Source of the DNA: Actinomyces sp. 432 | GTDB lineage: Bacteria > Actinomycetota > Actinomycetes > Actinomycetales > Actinomycetaceae | DNA: 64,000 nucleotides | Assembly: GCF_009930875.1 (NCBI RefSeq) | Contig: NZ_CP025249.1 | Location: 310,001 to 374,000, forward strand | Reading direction: 5' to 3' | Shown here: positions 1-11,042 of the stretch, in pieces | How positions within the stretch are numbered: the stretch's first letter is position 1 | Layout: each line of letters begins with the position of its first letter | Program-made: the position numbers and the translations under genes | The notes under the pieces: model-generated | The model's database searches: none | What the model saw: only the letters and a program-made list of their open reading frames with translations | What the model was told of the DNA's origin: nothing

Positions 1-372
1 GACGTTCTCCGCGTTGGAGGCGATGACGTGCTCGTAGATGTCGCGCTGCTTCTCCGCGAGCTTGCCGCCGTCGCCGCGGTCGCCGTGAATGCCGGCGTGC
101 AGGCGCGCAGCGATCGTGTTGAACTCGCGCGGCGCGTCCAGCACCAGCCAGCGGGCGTCGATCCCGATGTCCAGCGCGTAGCCGACCAGCGGGGCGACGA
201 TCTCCGCCGGCCCCGACGCCGCTGCCGAGGTGGGAGTGATGGTCCAGACGGTGCGTCCCTCCAAGAGGGTTTGCGCCGCGGTGACGCCGGCACGCAGGCG
301 TCGGGTAGCGACCTCATCCAGGTGGCTCTCGAGGTCCGACAGGGGGAGCGGGGCGACGTCGATGGTTCTCAT
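1..372 (-). CDS. TreT-like family 4 glycosyltransferase, N-terminal part (truncated by window edge)
   Basis: Reading leftward from an ATG at 372, 124 codons stay open to the window edge. The protein resembles the N-terminus of trehalose synthase/glycosyltransferases of the TreT type: a beta strand ending in TPTSAAASGPAEI (a variant of the usual TSxGGGVAEI loop), then GIDARWLVLDAPREFN, a LHAGIHG segment, and the helix EKQRDIYEHVIASNAENV. TreT enzymes join a nucleotide-activated glucose to glucose to make trehalose. Substrate specificity here is inference because the donor-binding C-terminal half lies outside the window. No strong ribosome site precedes the start, so the start is moderately certain. 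Confidence 0.7.
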   Translation of the reverse strand, partial: MRTIDVAPLPLSDLESHLDEVATRRLRAGVTAAQTLLEGRTVWTITPTSAAASGPAEIVAPLVGYALDIGIDARWLVLDAPREFNTIAARLHAGIHGDRGDGGKLAEKQRDIYEHVIASNAENV

Positions 373-572
373 GTCCCGATACTGCCCCAAACCCGTGTGA
401 TGCGCAGCACTTTCGACGGCGTGCCGTGCGCATCGACTTGTCGTGTGGCGCTCAGTCGCCGCTGTGCCCTTGCGCGGCGGGGCGTGAGGGTAGCGGCATA
501 ACAAGTGCACGTGGGCTGCGCCGACCCGCAAACGTGCCCTCCGCCCTCGCCGTTTCTGAAGGGAACCTAGTT

Positions 573-1124
573 ATGAGCCAGACTCCGAGTACCCCTTACC
601 CAGGCCAGCCGTATTCCGCGCCGCAGCCTGCCGGATACGGGCCGGCTTCTGGCCCGTACGGGCCTGCCGCGATGCCCGGCTATGCGCAAGCGGCGCAGGC
701 TCCTGCCTACGGCAATGGGCAGCCGGGATACAGCCAGCAGCCGTATGCGCAGCAGACGGCGTACCCCAGCCCCGCCTACAACGTCCCGTATGGGCAGGCG
801 GAGTACATGCAGCCCAAGTCGAAGGCCGCGGCGGCGGTGCTGGCCTTCTTCCTCGGCGGCGCCGGCGTGCACAACTTCTACCGTGGACAGACCCGTCGGG
901 GCATCGCTCACCTGTGCCTAATCGTCGCGATGATCGCGCTGTTCGTTATCGGCGGCATCATCATTGTGGCGAATACGGATGACTACGGATACACGCCGGA
1001 TGGGCCCTCCATCGCGGCCGGATTCACGTTCTTCTTGTCCTGGACCGTCGTTGCTGCTAACAGCATCTGGGCCTTCGTCGAGTTCATCATGATCCTGGTC
1101 TCCAACGACGGCAGTCTCGAGTGA
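573..1124 (+). CDS. TM2 domain-containing membrane protein
   Basis: 183 residues. The first ~85 are Pro/Gly/Tyr/Gln-rich and low in complexity, with repeated PAYG-, QPYA- and PGYA-like motifs. After KSKAAAAVLAFFLGGAGVHN and FYRGQTRRGIAHL, which is the TM2 signature, come two or three membrane helices. The ATG at 573 has a GAAGGGA ribosome site seven bases upstream, so a longer upstream reading (from 426) is unlikely. TM2 proteins are small membrane proteins of unclear biochemical role. The disordered N-terminus is probably cytoplasmic. Confidence 0.8.
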   Translation: MSQTPSTPYPGQPYSAPQPAGYGPASGPYGPAAMPGYAQAAQAPAYGNGQPGYSQQPYAQQTAYPSPAYNVPYGQAEYMQPKSKAAAAVLAFFLGGAGVHNFYRGQTRRGIAHLCLIVAMIALFVIGGIIIVANTDDYGYTPDGPSIAAGFTFFLSWTVVAANSIWAFVEFIMILVSNDGSLE

Positions 1125-1156
1125 AGGCGCGCCGCGTCGTCTCCGCAAGGTAATCA

Positions 1157-1200
1157 CCGCCGAGGTCGGTGGAAGGTACGTGCCGAGGTCGGTAGATGTG
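1157..1200. repeat. Dispersed intergenic repeat, family A (copy 1)
   Basis: Two degenerate units of a roughly 23-bp motif containing CCGAGGTCGGTAGA, separated by TACGTG. The same motif recurs at about 2091, 6107, 15880 and 18567, always at gene ends or starts. Confidence 0.6.
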
Positions 1201-1267
1201 GCTGTCCGGGCGGGTTTTGGCGGCGCGGTGATCCGGGTCGGTTACTCTTCCGCTGAAGGAGCCGATT

Positions 1268-1987
1268 GTGGAGACACTGCATGGGTTCGACGAGCGCGTC
1301 GGGGAGTTTCAGGTCAACTCGGTCCCCGGCGAGCCGGTATTCGGGCTGCCCGCGTCGCTGGAGGAGAAGGTGATGCCGCGCGTCGGCGTGCTGCGGCCCT
1401 TCTATGGGGACACGATCGCCTACTTCCTCGACGATCGGGTGCGGGAGCTAGCCGGGGAGATCGCACATGACCTCCACGGTCGTTTCGGCGAATCGCTGTC
1501 GCGGCCGCTGCCCATTGAGATGGCGCATGTGACGCTCCACGATCTGCATGCCGGCCCGGACCGGGCGCAGGTGTGGCCGCTGGTGGAGGCCGACGCGGGG
1601 AAGGCCGCGGAGCTGGTTGCGCGGGCGCGCGCGGTCGGTCCGATCCGCACCAGGTGCACGACGGTCTTCAATCTGGTGAACACGAGCGTCGTCGTCGGGA
1701 TCAGAGCGGCGGATGAGGACGAGCACCGCAAGCTGCTTTCGGCTCGTGCCCTGTTTGACGAGATCGTCCCCTCCGGGCCGTTCACGCCCCACATCACGCT
1801 TGCCTACTACCGGCCGACGGCGCCCACGCCGCTGGCGCCCGGCGCACTGCGCGCCGCGCTCAGCGAGTTCACCGCACGGGTCACGGGCACGCCCGTCATG
1901 CTCGCCCCCGAGCGTCTGCACGTACTGCACTTTGACTCGATGGGCAACTACTGGCCGGCTCAGTTGTTGCCCCTGGCGCCGTCGTAG
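1268..1987 (+). CDS. 2H phosphoesterase superfamily protein (LigT/2'-5' RNA ligase-like)
   Basis: 239 residues. Two HxT/S-x catalytic motifs are visible: HVTL at 87-90 and HITL at 175-178, about 88 residues apart as expected for the two lobes of a 2H phosphoesterase. The family hydrolyses 2',3'-cyclic or 2',5' phosphodiesters in RNA or nucleotides, and the substrate here cannot be read. The GTG start has a GAAGGAG ribosome site seven bases upstream. The gene stands alone between repeat copies A1 and A2. Confidence 0.75.
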   Translation: METLHGFDERVGEFQVNSVPGEPVFGLPASLEEKVMPRVGVLRPFYGDTIAYFLDDRVRELAGEIAHDLHGRFGESLSRPLPIEMAHVTLHDLHAGPDRAQVWPLVEADAGKAAELVARARAVGPIRTRCTTVFNLVNTSVVVGIRAADEDEHRKLLSARALFDEIVPSGPFTPHITLAYYRPTAPTPLAPGALRAALSEFTARVTGTPVMLAPERLHVLHFDSMGNYWPAQLLPLAPS

Positions 1988-2090
1988 TCCGCGGCCGGGC
2001 GCGTGCGCACCGCGTCGGGGCGCACGGGGGTGCAGCGGTGGCTGCGACCAGGAACCGTTAACTCAGCAGGCGGGCGGGGCCTCAGCGGCA

Positions 2091-2150
2091 ACCGGTCTCG
2101 GTACGTAACGTCTACCGATCTCGTCATGTAACGTCTACCGACCTCGGCGG
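2091..2150. repeat. Dispersed intergenic repeat, family A (copy 2), upstream of purL
   Basis: Contains GTAACGTCTACCGATCTCG and TGTAACGTCTACCGACCTCG as tandem units with a ~24-bp period, ending about 87 bp before the purL start. It is in inverse orientation to copy 1. Confidence 0.65.
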
Positions 2151-2236
2151 AGCTGGAGGAGATGGAATGGAATAGGTGCGAGGCCGCTCCGCCGGGTAAC
2201 CTCTAACCCGGTTCCACCGCCCACCCAGGAGCAGCC

Positions 2237-4618
2237 ATGTCCGCCGTCGAGCCCAACGCCGTGACCGAACCCGCCCGCCCCGCCGACCACCCCGACACCG
2301 TCGCCCACGCCGCAGCGACTCCCGACCAGGCGATGCCCTACCGCGAACTCGGCCTCAAGGACGAGGAATACGACTCAATCAAGACCATCCTCGGTCGCCG
2401 TCCCACCGCCGCGGAGCTGGCCATGTACTCGGTGATGTGGTCCGAGCACTGCTCCTACAAGTCCTCCAAGCTCCACCTGCGCCAGTTCGGGGAGAAGACC
2501 ACGCCCGAGATGCGCGAGCACCTGCTGGTCGGCATGGGGGAGAACGCCGGCGTCGTCGACATCGGCGACGGCTGGGCGGTCACCTACAAGGTCGAGTCCC
2601 ACAACCACCCCAGCTTCGTCGAGCCCTACCAGGGCGCCGCCACCGGCGTCGGCGGGATCGTGCGCGACATCATCTCCATGGGCGCCCGGCCCGTCGCCGT
2701 CATGGACCAGCTGCGCTTCGGCGCCGTCGACCACCCGGACACCGCCCGCGTGGTGCACGGGGTGGTGGCCGGCGTCGGCGGCTACGGCAACTGCCTGGGC
2801 CTGCCCAACATTGGCGGCGAGACCGAATTCGACTCCTCCTACCAGGAGAACCCGCTCGTCAACGCCCTGTGCGTGGGCGTGCTGCGGCACGAGGACATCC
2901 ACCTGGCCAATGCCTCCGGTGCGGGCAACAAGGTGGTCCTCTTCGGCGCCCGCACCGGAGGCGACGGCATCGGCGGGGCGTCCATCCTCGCCTCGGAGTC
3001 CTTCGAGGACGGCATGCCCGCCAAGCGGCCCAGCGTGCAGGTGGGCGATCCCTTCATGGAGAAGGTCCTGATCGAATGCTGCCTGGACCTGTTCGCGGCC
3101 GACCTGGTGCTCGGCATCCAGGACCTCGGCGCCGCCGGCATCTCCTGCGCCACCAGCGAGCTGGCCTCAAACGGCGACGGCGGCATGCACGTGGACCTGG
3201 AGAACGTGCTGCTGCGCGACCCGACCCTGACGGCCGGGGAGATCCTCATGAGCGAGTCCCAGGAGCGGATGATGGCCGTCGTCGCCCCGGACAAGCTCGA
3301 CGACTTCATGGCGGTGATCGACAAGTGGGACGTCGAGGCCTCCGTGATCGGCGAGGTCAACGGCTCCGGGCGACTCACCATTGACCACTTCGGGGAGCGG
3401 ATCGTGGACGTCGACCCGCGCACGGTCGCCCACGAGGGGCCGACCTATGACCGCCCCTACGCCCGCCCGGCCTGGCAGGATGCCCTGAACGCCGACACCT
3501 CCGATGACCTGCCCCGCCCCGAGACGGTCGCGGAGCTGGCGGAGCAGGTGCGCGCCGTCGTCACCAGCCCCAACCAGGCCTCTGCCGCCTGGGTCACCGA
3601 CCAGTACGACCGCTTCGTGCGCGGCGCCACCGCCCTGGCTCAGCCTGACGACGCCGGCGTGATCCGCGTGGATGAGGCCACCGGCCGCGGGGTCGCCATT
3701 GCCACCGACGCCAACGGCCGTTTCACCAAGCTCGACCCGGCCACCGGCGCCGCGCAGGCGCTGGCCGAGTCCTACCGCAACGTGTGCACCGTGGGCGCCC
3801 GCCCGCTGGCCGTCACCGACTGCCTCAACTTCGGCTCCCCGGAGGACCCCGACGCGATGTGGCAGCTGGTCGAGGCGATCACCGGCCTGGCCGACGCCTG
3901 CCGCGAGCTGGGCGTGCCCGTCACCGGCGGGAACGTCTCCCTGTACAACTCCCACGGCAAGGTCAAGGGGCTGCCCGACTCCTCCATCAACCCGACCCCC
4001 GTGGTGGGTGTGCTCGGCGTGATGGACGACGTGCGCCGCGCCAACCCCTCGGGCTGGCAGGAGGAGGGGCTGGCCATCATCGCCCTGGGCGAGACCCGCG
4101 ACGAGCTGGACGGTTCGGCCTGGACGCGCGTGGTGCATGATCACCTGGGCGGCCTGCCGCCGCACGTGGACCTGGAGGCCGAGGCCGCGCTCGGGCGCGT
4201 GCTGGTGGCGCTGAGCGAGGCGGACCTGCCCGACGGTTCGCGGCTGGTGCGCGCCGCCCATGACCTGTCCACCGGCGGGCTGGTGCAGAGCCTGGTCGAT
4301 GCCTGCCTGCGCTTCGGCGTCGGCGCGGCCATCGACTTGGCGGCTGTGCCCGGCGACGTCGACGACTTCACCGCGCTGCTGTCCGAGTCCGGTGCCCGCG
4401 CCCTGGTGGCGGTGCCCGAGGGCGCCCTGCCGGCGGTGGCCGCTGCGGCCGAGGCGGAGGACGTGGCCTGGGGACGCCTGGGCACCACCGGCGGGGACAT
4501 GCTCGTAGCCACCGGCACCGATCTACTGGCCGACGGCGGGTCCGGCCGCCCGCTGGTGCTGGACCTGGATGAGCTGCGCGCGGGTGTGGATGCCACCCTG
4601 CCGGCGCTGTTCGACTGA
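2237..4618 (+). CDS. purL: Phosphoribosylformylglycinamidine synthase subunit PurL
   Basis: 793 residues, the size of the stand-alone PurL that works with PurQ and PurS. It makes formylglycinamidine ribotide from FGAR, ATP and glutamine-derived ammonia, the fourth step of purine synthesis. Clear PurL features are the [14 protein letters not shown] segment with its conserved His, [38 protein letters not shown], and the second AIR-synthase-like half with [17 protein letters not shown] and [10 protein letters not shown]. The ATG has an AGGAG site. Neither purQ nor purS is in the window. The ~35-residue acidic/Pro-rich N-terminal extension is common in actinomycetes. Confidence 0.96.
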   Translation: MSAVEPNAVTEPARPADHPDTVAHAAATPDQAMPYRELGLKDEEYDSIKTILGRRPTAAELAMYSVMWSEHCSYKSSKLHLRQFGEKTTPEMREHLLVGMGENAGVVDIGDGWAVTYKVESHNHPSFVEPYQGAATGVGGIVRDIISMGARPVAVMDQLRFGAVDHPDTARVVHGVVAGVGGYGNCLGLPNIGGETEFDSSYQENPLVNALCVGVLRHEDIHLANASGAGNKVVLFGARTGGDGIGGASILASESFEDGMPAKRPSVQVGDPFMEKVLIECCLDLFAADLVLGIQDLGAAGISCATSELASNGDGGMHVDLENVLLRDPTLTAGEILMSESQERMMAVVAPDKLDDFMAVIDKWDVEASVIGEVNGSGRLTIDHFGERIVDVDPRTVAHEGPTYDRPYARPAWQDALNADTSDDLPRPETVAELAEQVRAVVTSPNQASAAWVTDQYDRFVRGATALAQPDDAGVIRVDEATGRGVAIATDANGRFTKLDPATGAAQALAESYRNVCTVGARPLAVTDCLNFGSPEDPDAMWQLVEAITGLADACRELGVPVTGGNVSLYNSHGKVKGLPDSSINPTPVVGVLGVMDDVRRANPSGWQEEGLAIIALGETRDELDGSAWTRVVHDHLGGLPPHVDLEAEAALGRVLVALSEADLPDGSRLVRAAHDLSTGGLVQSLVDACLRFGVGAAIDLAAVPGDVDDFTALLSESGARALVAVPEGALPAVAAAAEAEDVAWGRLGTTGGDMLVATGTDLLADGGSGRPLVLDLDELRAGVDATLPALFD

Positions 4619-4703
4619 GGCCGCCCGGGAGGGCGTTGAGGGAGAGGGTGTTTCGCGAGGGCGTTTAGAACGCCGGTTCGCGGTCTGTTACGCCGGTTCG
4701 GGG

Positions 4704-4794
4704 TCTACTACGCCACTTAGGGGTTTGCTGAATGGCTCGGAAGCCTTCAGTAGGCCGTTAACCGGCGTTGTTAACGGCGAAGTGGCGTAGTAGA
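4704..4794. terminator. Nested inverted repeat downstream of purL
   Basis: TCTACTACGCCACTT (4704-4718) pairs perfectly with 4780-4794. Inside lies a second perfect hairpin, GCCGTTAAC (4754-4762) with 4770-4778 and a 7-nt loop. It may terminate purL transcription. No U-tract follows, so it could equally be a dispersed structural repeat. Confidence 0.45.
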
Positions 4795-4886
4795 TGCCCG
4801 GAGTGGGGGTGAGCGTCTACGCGTTGCGCTTGGCGGGGTGCTCGTGGTGCCGGGCAGCGGTTGCGGAAATGGTGGTAGGCGCTGTT

Positions 4887-4985
4887 TCACGACCTTGGGT
4901 CGCATTGCACGACCTTGGTGCGTGTTGCACGACCTCCCCGGGGTCGTGGAATGTGCACCAAGGTCGTGGAACGTGTCCCGGGGCC
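4887..4985. repeat. Cruciform repeat, family B (copy 3)
   Basis: CACGACCTTGGTGCG at about 4908 is mirrored by TGCACCAAGGTCGTG ending near 4968, with several further CACGACC motifs. It is a diverged relative of the repeats at 31832 and 38207. The rest of the 868-bp gap after purL (4619-5486) holds no convincing gene. Confidence 0.6.
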
Positions 4986-5253
4986 TGCGGTTCGTACGCC
5001 TCCGCCGTGGAAATTGGCGTTTGCTGAGAGCACCACGAATCATCCCGGAGACATGTGTGGAGCATCGCGGCTGGTTTGAAGGCTCTTCCGGCTCAGGGGG
5101 GTGTGGTGTTGGATTCCGGGGTGGCGGGCGCGTGGGGTAGCCGACGACGTTGGCTATGACGGTTCTGGTATTGGCGTGCCCTCGGTTGCTTGAGGGGGCC
5201 GGCCCGCGGTGGCTCTCTGTTGGTGCTCGTTCCGGTGCGTGGCGGCCCGAAGT

Positions 5254-5371
5254 GTCCAGATCTATGACAAACGAGGTAGGAGGCGGCAGCGACGGCGAAC
5301 AGAACGTTGGAATCATGCGGGTGTCAGATCGGTACCAGCGGCCGCGAGCGGTGTTTGTCATCAATTTTGAC
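5254..5371. mobile_element. 118-bp MITE-like repeat, copy 1
   Basis: The ends are GTCCAGATCTATGACAAAC and, inverted, GTCAAAATTGATGACAAAC, which gives 19-bp terminal inverted repeats with 5 mismatches. A second copy of exactly the same length lies inverted at 38657-38774. The interior is close to identical, including GAACAGAACGTTGGAATCAT. No open frame encodes a transposase. Confidence 0.65.
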
Positions 5372-5486
5372 AACCACAGGAGCATCATTCCGCCCCCGCC
5401 GCTGGGCACCCGGACACCACCCGCCAGTACCCAACCCACCAGGCACGCGCCACGCCCACAAACCAGGAGAGCCTGATCGGGTGTGA

Positions 5487-6038
5487 TTACACCTCGTACC
5501 TGATGCCGATGCTTTCATTGAGGTTGTTGACCAGGTCTCGGATGGCGCGGAGGAGGACGACGCCGAACACGAGATTGACAACCCATCCGCGCGTCCACCA
5601 GACGTATTCAATCGGCCACAGCCCGTAAAGGATCGTCCAGGTAACTAGCGAGGCGGTGAGCGTGACGGCGGCCAAGATCGCTCCCCAAATGGCGGCGCGC
5701 AGTGCTTCCGTATCCAGAAGGACGAAGCAGGAGACAAGGCCGAGGATGCACAGAAGAATGGTCGAGTTCGAATACGCCTCCGCAATTAGGGCCACCAGGT
5801 CAGTGCCGTCGGAGAACTCCTCGTCAAGGCGTAGGACGACCTGCAGCAGCAGCGCCAGAGACCATGCGGCGACCGTCCACCATTCGGCCCGTCGACGTCG
5901 TGGAAGTCGGGTTGGCTCCTGCAAGAGGATTGGGTCGACCGATGGCGATCCCCACCGCTTACTGTCGGTGCGGCCGTGGCTGGACGAGGAGGTCCTGGAG
6001 CTCGAGGGAGTGGACCTTGAAGAGTCAGTGGCGCTCAT
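5487..6038 (-). CDS. Hypothetical membrane protein
   Basis: 183 residues. A Ser/Thr-rich, basic N-terminal ~50 residues precedes four hydrophobic segments (roughly WWTVAAWSLALLLQ, TILLCILGLVSCFVLL, AIWGAILAAVTLTASLVTW and WVVNLVFGVVLL). I recognise no family. The ribosome site is weak. GC at third codon positions is lower than in neighbouring genes, so it may be a transferred or orphan gene. Confidence 0.55.
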   Translation of the reverse strand: MSATDSSRSTPSSSRTSSSSHGRTDSKRWGSPSVDPILLQEPTRLPRRRRAEWWTVAAWSLALLLQVVLRLDEEFSDGTDLVALIAEAYSNSTILLCILGLVSCFVLLDTEALRAAIWGAILAAVTLTASLVTWTILYGLWPIEYVWWTRGWVVNLVFGVVLLRAIRDLVNNLNESIGIRYEV

Positions 6039-6106
6039 ACCGGGATCATGCCAGTCGGCGATGCCGGCGGCAGCGTGGACGTACCGAGTGCTGCCGCAGC
6101 CTTGGC

Positions 6107-6163
6107 CGATCTCGGCACGTAACGTCTACCGACCTCGGCACGTAACGTCTACCGATCTCGGTG
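6107..6163. repeat. Dispersed intergenic repeat, family A (copy 3)
   Basis: Two and a half tandem units with a 23-bp period, each containing GGCACGTAACGTCTACCGA. It lies about 95 bp before the cupin start and is the cleanest copy of the family in the window. Confidence 0.7.
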
Positions 6164-6257
6164 GGGGATGGGGAGCCCGCTTGGGGCCTGGCTGGAGCGG
6201 GGCGGCGCTCCTAGCCTGAGGGTGCGCGGCCGTCCGGGCCGCGGGAGAGGAACCACC

Positions 6258-6695
6258 ATGACCGCCACCACCGACGAATCCGTCTTCGCCGCCGAGAACG
6301 TCTTCGGCAAGGGCGAGCTGAACGCCGCCTTCGCCCAGTACTTCATCGGCGATAGCTACCTGAACAACCTCGTCGACGACCCCGACTGCGCCGTCGGCAT
6401 CCACAACGTCACCTTCTCACCCGGCTGCCGCAACAACTGGCACATCCACCACGCCACCTCCGGCGGCGGCCAGGTGCTCATCTGCACCGCGGGCTCCGGC
6501 TGGTACCAGGAGGAGGGGCGCGACGCCGTCTCCCTCGAGCCCGGGGCCGTGGTATTCATCCGTGCCGGTGTCAAGCACTGGCACGGCGCCAAGGCCGACT
6601 CCTGGTTCTCCCACATCGCGCTAGCGGTCCCCGGGGAGAACACCTCCAATGAGTGGCTCGAGCCCGTCGACGACGCCGCCTACGCCGCTCTGTGA
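6258..6695 (+). CDS. Cupin domain-containing protein
   Basis: 145 residues forming one cupin barrel. Motif 1 is NNWHIHHATSGGGQVLICT, with the metal-binding His pair, and motif 2 is PGAVVFIRAGVKHWHGA. The ATG at 6258 follows a GAGAGGAACC ribosome site. Such single-domain cupins are metal-dependent enzymes or sensors, often encoded with carboxymuconolactone decarboxylase-like proteins or oxidoreductases. No such partner is adjacent, so the substrate is unknown. Confidence 0.85.
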   Translation: MTATTDESVFAAENVFGKGELNAAFAQYFIGDSYLNNLVDDPDCAVGIHNVTFSPGCRNNWHIHHATSGGGQVLICTAGSGWYQEEGRDAVSLEPGAVVFIRAGVKHWHGAKADSWFSHIALAVPGENTSNEWLEPVDDAAYAAL

Positions 6696-6911
6696 ACGGC
6701 TCCTGCAGTACTCGCGGCCCTGATCTCATCCTGCGTCCAACATGGGGTCGAAGCCCGAGATGTTTCGTCTCAGTTACCCCAGGGGTGCGACGCTAGCGCC
6801 CAGCGCGGGACGCCCGCTCTGCTCAACGAGGTGCTCCTGCGCCGCTATCGCAACCACGTCAAGCCCCGAGGGCCGCGGTAGGTGATACTGACTGGTGATT
6901 CAGACAGGTGA

Positions 6912-8261
<1,350 letters not shown>

Positions 8262-8419
8262 GCCTGGGCGCGTCGTGCGCGCCGCTGCTGTTCTGCCGGA
8301 ATAGCCTCCTCGGCCATTCTGGTAGGCGGGGGTCACCCAATCGGATGAGCCGATCGGCGGTTGCGGCGAGCTGCCGGATCACCCAGACGTCACGGTTCCG
8401 GCCACCCGGAGCAGGGAGA

Positions 8420-8457
8420 CGGCGCCCAGCCGCCTGGTTGTAGGCGGCTGGGCGCCG
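8420..8457 (+). terminator. Strong hairpin downstream of gdhA
   Basis: A perfect 16-bp GC-rich stem (8420-8435 with 8442-8457) has a 6-nt GGTTGT loop. Only a short T-poor tail follows, as is common for actinomycete terminators. The rest of the 387-bp gap up to 8648 shows no gene. Confidence 0.7.
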
Positions 8458-8648
8458 TCGCGTATTCCCGTAATCGTGCGTAAAAGTGTGCCCGCGTGCG
8501 GACTCCACCCGGGGTTCATAGGCGGAGGAGTGTTTAACGTCCCAAATTGTCATCATTACTAATTGGTATGTGCTATGGCCCATGGGTGTCCTGACACTTA
8601 TGGTGGTGTCAATCGTTCGACCGACTGATGATCACCACAAGGACAACC

Positions 8649-11042
8649 ATGAGGCTGCAGCATCTGGTTCGGGCGTCCGTCTCCCTGACGGCCTTCGCTC
8701 TTGCAGTTTTTGCCCCCGTGGCGGTGGCTCCACCGGTAGAGGCGGTTGCCGTCACGCCGATCGGCGGCCCGGTGGTCGTGGCCGCCCCCGCCCCCGGAGC
8801 GAACGCGGCGGCAGTCCTCGCGGACGACGGTGCGTCCGCGACGATCAACCTGCTGGGGATTGCCGACTTCGGCGGGCATATCGAGCGCGTCTCCACGCAG
8901 GCCGAGGGGGCGCTGCTGGTTTCAGAGCCCGGTGCGGTCACGCTGGCCTGTGAGGTCGCGGCCGCGCGCGCCGCCCACCCGGGCACCCTGCTGGTGTCCA
9001 CCGGGGATAACGTCGGCGGCTCCGCCTACGTCTCCTCGGTGCTGGATGATCAGCCCACCATTGACGTCCTCAATGCCATTGGCCTAGACGTCACTGCTGC
9101 CGGCAACCACGAGTTCGACCGGGGCGCTGGCGACCTCTCCTCCCGGCTGCTGGGCGCTTTCGATGCTCCCGTGCTGGCCGCCAATATCACCGGAAACGAC
9201 GCGCTTAGGGCCGAGGGTGACGGTAACGGCGTGTGGACCACGCAGGTTGACGGGGTCACGGTGGGCTTCGTGGGTGCGGTGACCGACTCGCTGCCCAGCC
9301 TGGTGACTAGCGCTGCCCTGGAGGAGGTGGAGGTCGCGGGCCTGGTGGAGACCGTAAACGCCCGCGCCGCCGCACTCAAAGACGGAAATGCTGCCAACGG
9401 TGAGGCCGACGTGGTGATCGTCCTGGCCCACGAGGACGCGGCCGCGTTCAGCAACCAGTTCAACGGCTCCGTCGACGCCGTCTTCGGCGGGCACACCCAC
9501 GACGCTCACGCCGCCGCCATTACCGGCAAGGACGGCAACCGTATCGCCGTGGTCCAGTCGGGCCAGTACGGCGAGTTGCTGGGGAACATCACCCTGTCGG
9601 TTGACCGGGACTCCGGCGCCGTGTCCGTGGTGGCCGCCAAGAACATCGACCTGACCGCCTCCAGCTGCGCCTCCGACGCATACGGCGTGCAGGACATCGT
9701 CGATCAGGCCGTCCGCGACTCCCGCGTCGCCGGCGCCCGGGTCCTGACCACGCTGAATACGGGCTTCTACCGCGGTACCAACACCGGTTCCGATCCCGGC
9801 GCCAACCGCTCCACCGAATCCACCGCCGCCAACGTCATCGCGGACTCCTACCGCGCCTGGCTCACCAATGAGATCCGGCCGGAGGGCGAGCACTACATCG
9901 GGTTGATGAACCCCGGCGGCGTGCGCTCGGACTACCTGCTCGGCGAGTTGACCGAGGGGGAGGCCTACACCGTGCAGCCCTTCGGAAACGAGATGGGATA
10001 CGCCACCTACAGCGGCGCGCAGTTCAAGGCGGTGCTTGCTCAGCAGTGGCAGCCGGGCACGTCTCGGCCGGTACTCATGCTCGGCGTGTCAGACAATGTG
10101 CGTGTCTACCTCAACCAGGACGCGGCCGATGAGCTGGAGGAGTACTGGCGGCGCATCTGCGCGGGCGAGCGCACGCTCGAGGAGCTGAGTGACGCCATTG
10201 CGGGCGCCCGCGCACGCGTGATCCGCTCCGTCTACGTGGATGACGTGGAACTCGCTGATGACGCCGACGTGGTGGTGGCCTCCAACTCCTTCATGCTCTC
10301 CGGCGGTGACGGCTTCACGGTTCTGCGTGAGACTCCCTCCGCCAGCACCGGTGTGCTCGACCGTACGGTGACCGCCGAGTACCTGCGGGCAGGTAGCGCG
10401 GTGGCCGCAGACTTGAGCAAGCGGCAGGTAGGGGTCGACCTGGATACGGCAGCCGCCGGCGGCGCCGCCACGGTCCGCTTCACCGGGCTCAGCTTCACCG
10501 CCGCCTCCGAGCAGGCCGCTCCGGGCTCCGCCCAGGAGGTAACTGCGACGGTTGCCCTCGCCGATGGCGCCACCCAGCAGCTCACCAGCGCAGTGGTCGA
10601 TGCGACCATCACTCCCGAGCGCCCAGAGACCGGCACCGCCACACTGAACATTGCCCTCCCGGATGATGTGGCTACCACGGTCTGCCCCGGTGGCGGCGGG
10701 CAGGCGGGGCAGACCGTTGACGGAGTCAGCACCGCAGCGGCCTGCGCAGTGGTCTCCTTCACCCTGGTGGCACGCGACGGCACTACTCGCGGTCTTGAGC
10801 TCCAGGCACTGGTCTCGGTGGCTGCGGCGGCGCAGTCGCAGGCGGGTGGCCCTGCCAATGGAGCTCAGGTGATTGTTGCGCCTGCGGATGAGCCGGTGCT
10901 GGCCAACACCGGAGTGCCTGACTTCCTCGGCTCCATCGGTGCGATGGCTGGACTTCTCCTCGCCGCCGCAGGGCTGGCGTGCTATGCCGTGATTCGCCGC
11001 GGGCTGCGGGGGCGCACCGGTGTCGTACCGTCAGACCTGTGA
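8649..11042 (+). CDS. Cell-wall-anchored 5'-nucleotidase/UshA-like metallophosphatase (paralogue 1, altered metal site)
   Basis: 797 residues. A signal peptide (1-~35) is followed by a calcineurin-like domain with TGDNVGGS, GNHEFD, LAHED and GGHTHD, then a 5'-nucleotidase C-terminal domain (NPGGVRSDYL, QPFGNEMGYATYSG, ASNSFMLSGGDGF). The C-terminus has LANTG, a membrane helix and a basic tail, which is a sortase signal of the LAXTG type typical of class E sortase substrates. Motif I reads ADFGGH (residues 72-77), whereas the paralogue at 16263 has TDLHGH. The metal-binding His is therefore replaced by Gly, so activity may be reduced or altered. An in-frame ATG lies at 8628, but 8649 has the AAGGA ribosome site. 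Confidence 0.9.
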   Translation: MRLQHLVRASVSLTAFALAVFAPVAVAPPVEAVAVTPIGGPVVVAAPAPGANAAAVLADDGASATINLLGIADFGGHIERVSTQAEGALLVSEPGAVTLACEVAAARAAHPGTLLVSTGDNVGGSAYVSSVLDDQPTIDVLNAIGLDVTAAGNHEFDRGAGDLSSRLLGAFDAPVLAANITGNDALRAEGDGNGVWTTQVDGVTVGFVGAVTDSLPSLVTSAALEEVEVAGLVETVNARAAALKDGNAANGEADVVIVLAHEDAAAFSNQFNGSVDAVFGGHTHDAHAAAITGKDGNRIAVVQSGQYGELLGNITLSVDRDSGAVSVVAAKNIDLTASSCASDAYGVQDIVDQAVRDSRVAGARVLTTLNTGFYRGTNTGSDPGANRSTESTAANVIADSYRAWLTNEIRPEGEHYIGLMNPGGVRSDYLLGELTEGEAYTVQPFGNEMGYATYSGAQFKAVLAQQWQPGTSRPVLMLGVSDNVRVYLNQDAADELEEYWRRICAGERTLEELSDAIAGARARVIRSVYVDDVELADDADVVVASNSFMLSGGDGFTVLRETPSASTGVLDRTVTAEYLRAGSAVAADLSKRQVGVDLDTAAAGGAATVRFTGLSFTAASEQAAPGSAQEVTATVALADGATQQLTSAVVDATITPERPETGTATLNIALPDDVATTVCPGGGGQAGQTVDGVSTAAACAVVSFTLVARDGTTRGLELQALVSVAAAAQSQAGGPANGAQVIVAPADEPVLANTGVPDFLGSIGAMAGLLLAAAGLACYAVIRRGLRGRTGVVPSDL

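Noticed and set aside
28..501. Rightward 157-codon frame at the window start
   Set aside because: It is antisense to the TreT-like gene, which matches a known family; composition fits a shadow frame.
4771..5439. Leftward 222-codon frame after purL
   Set aside because: It runs through the cruciform and MITE-like repeats, has no ribosome site or domain, and has a repeat-driven composition.
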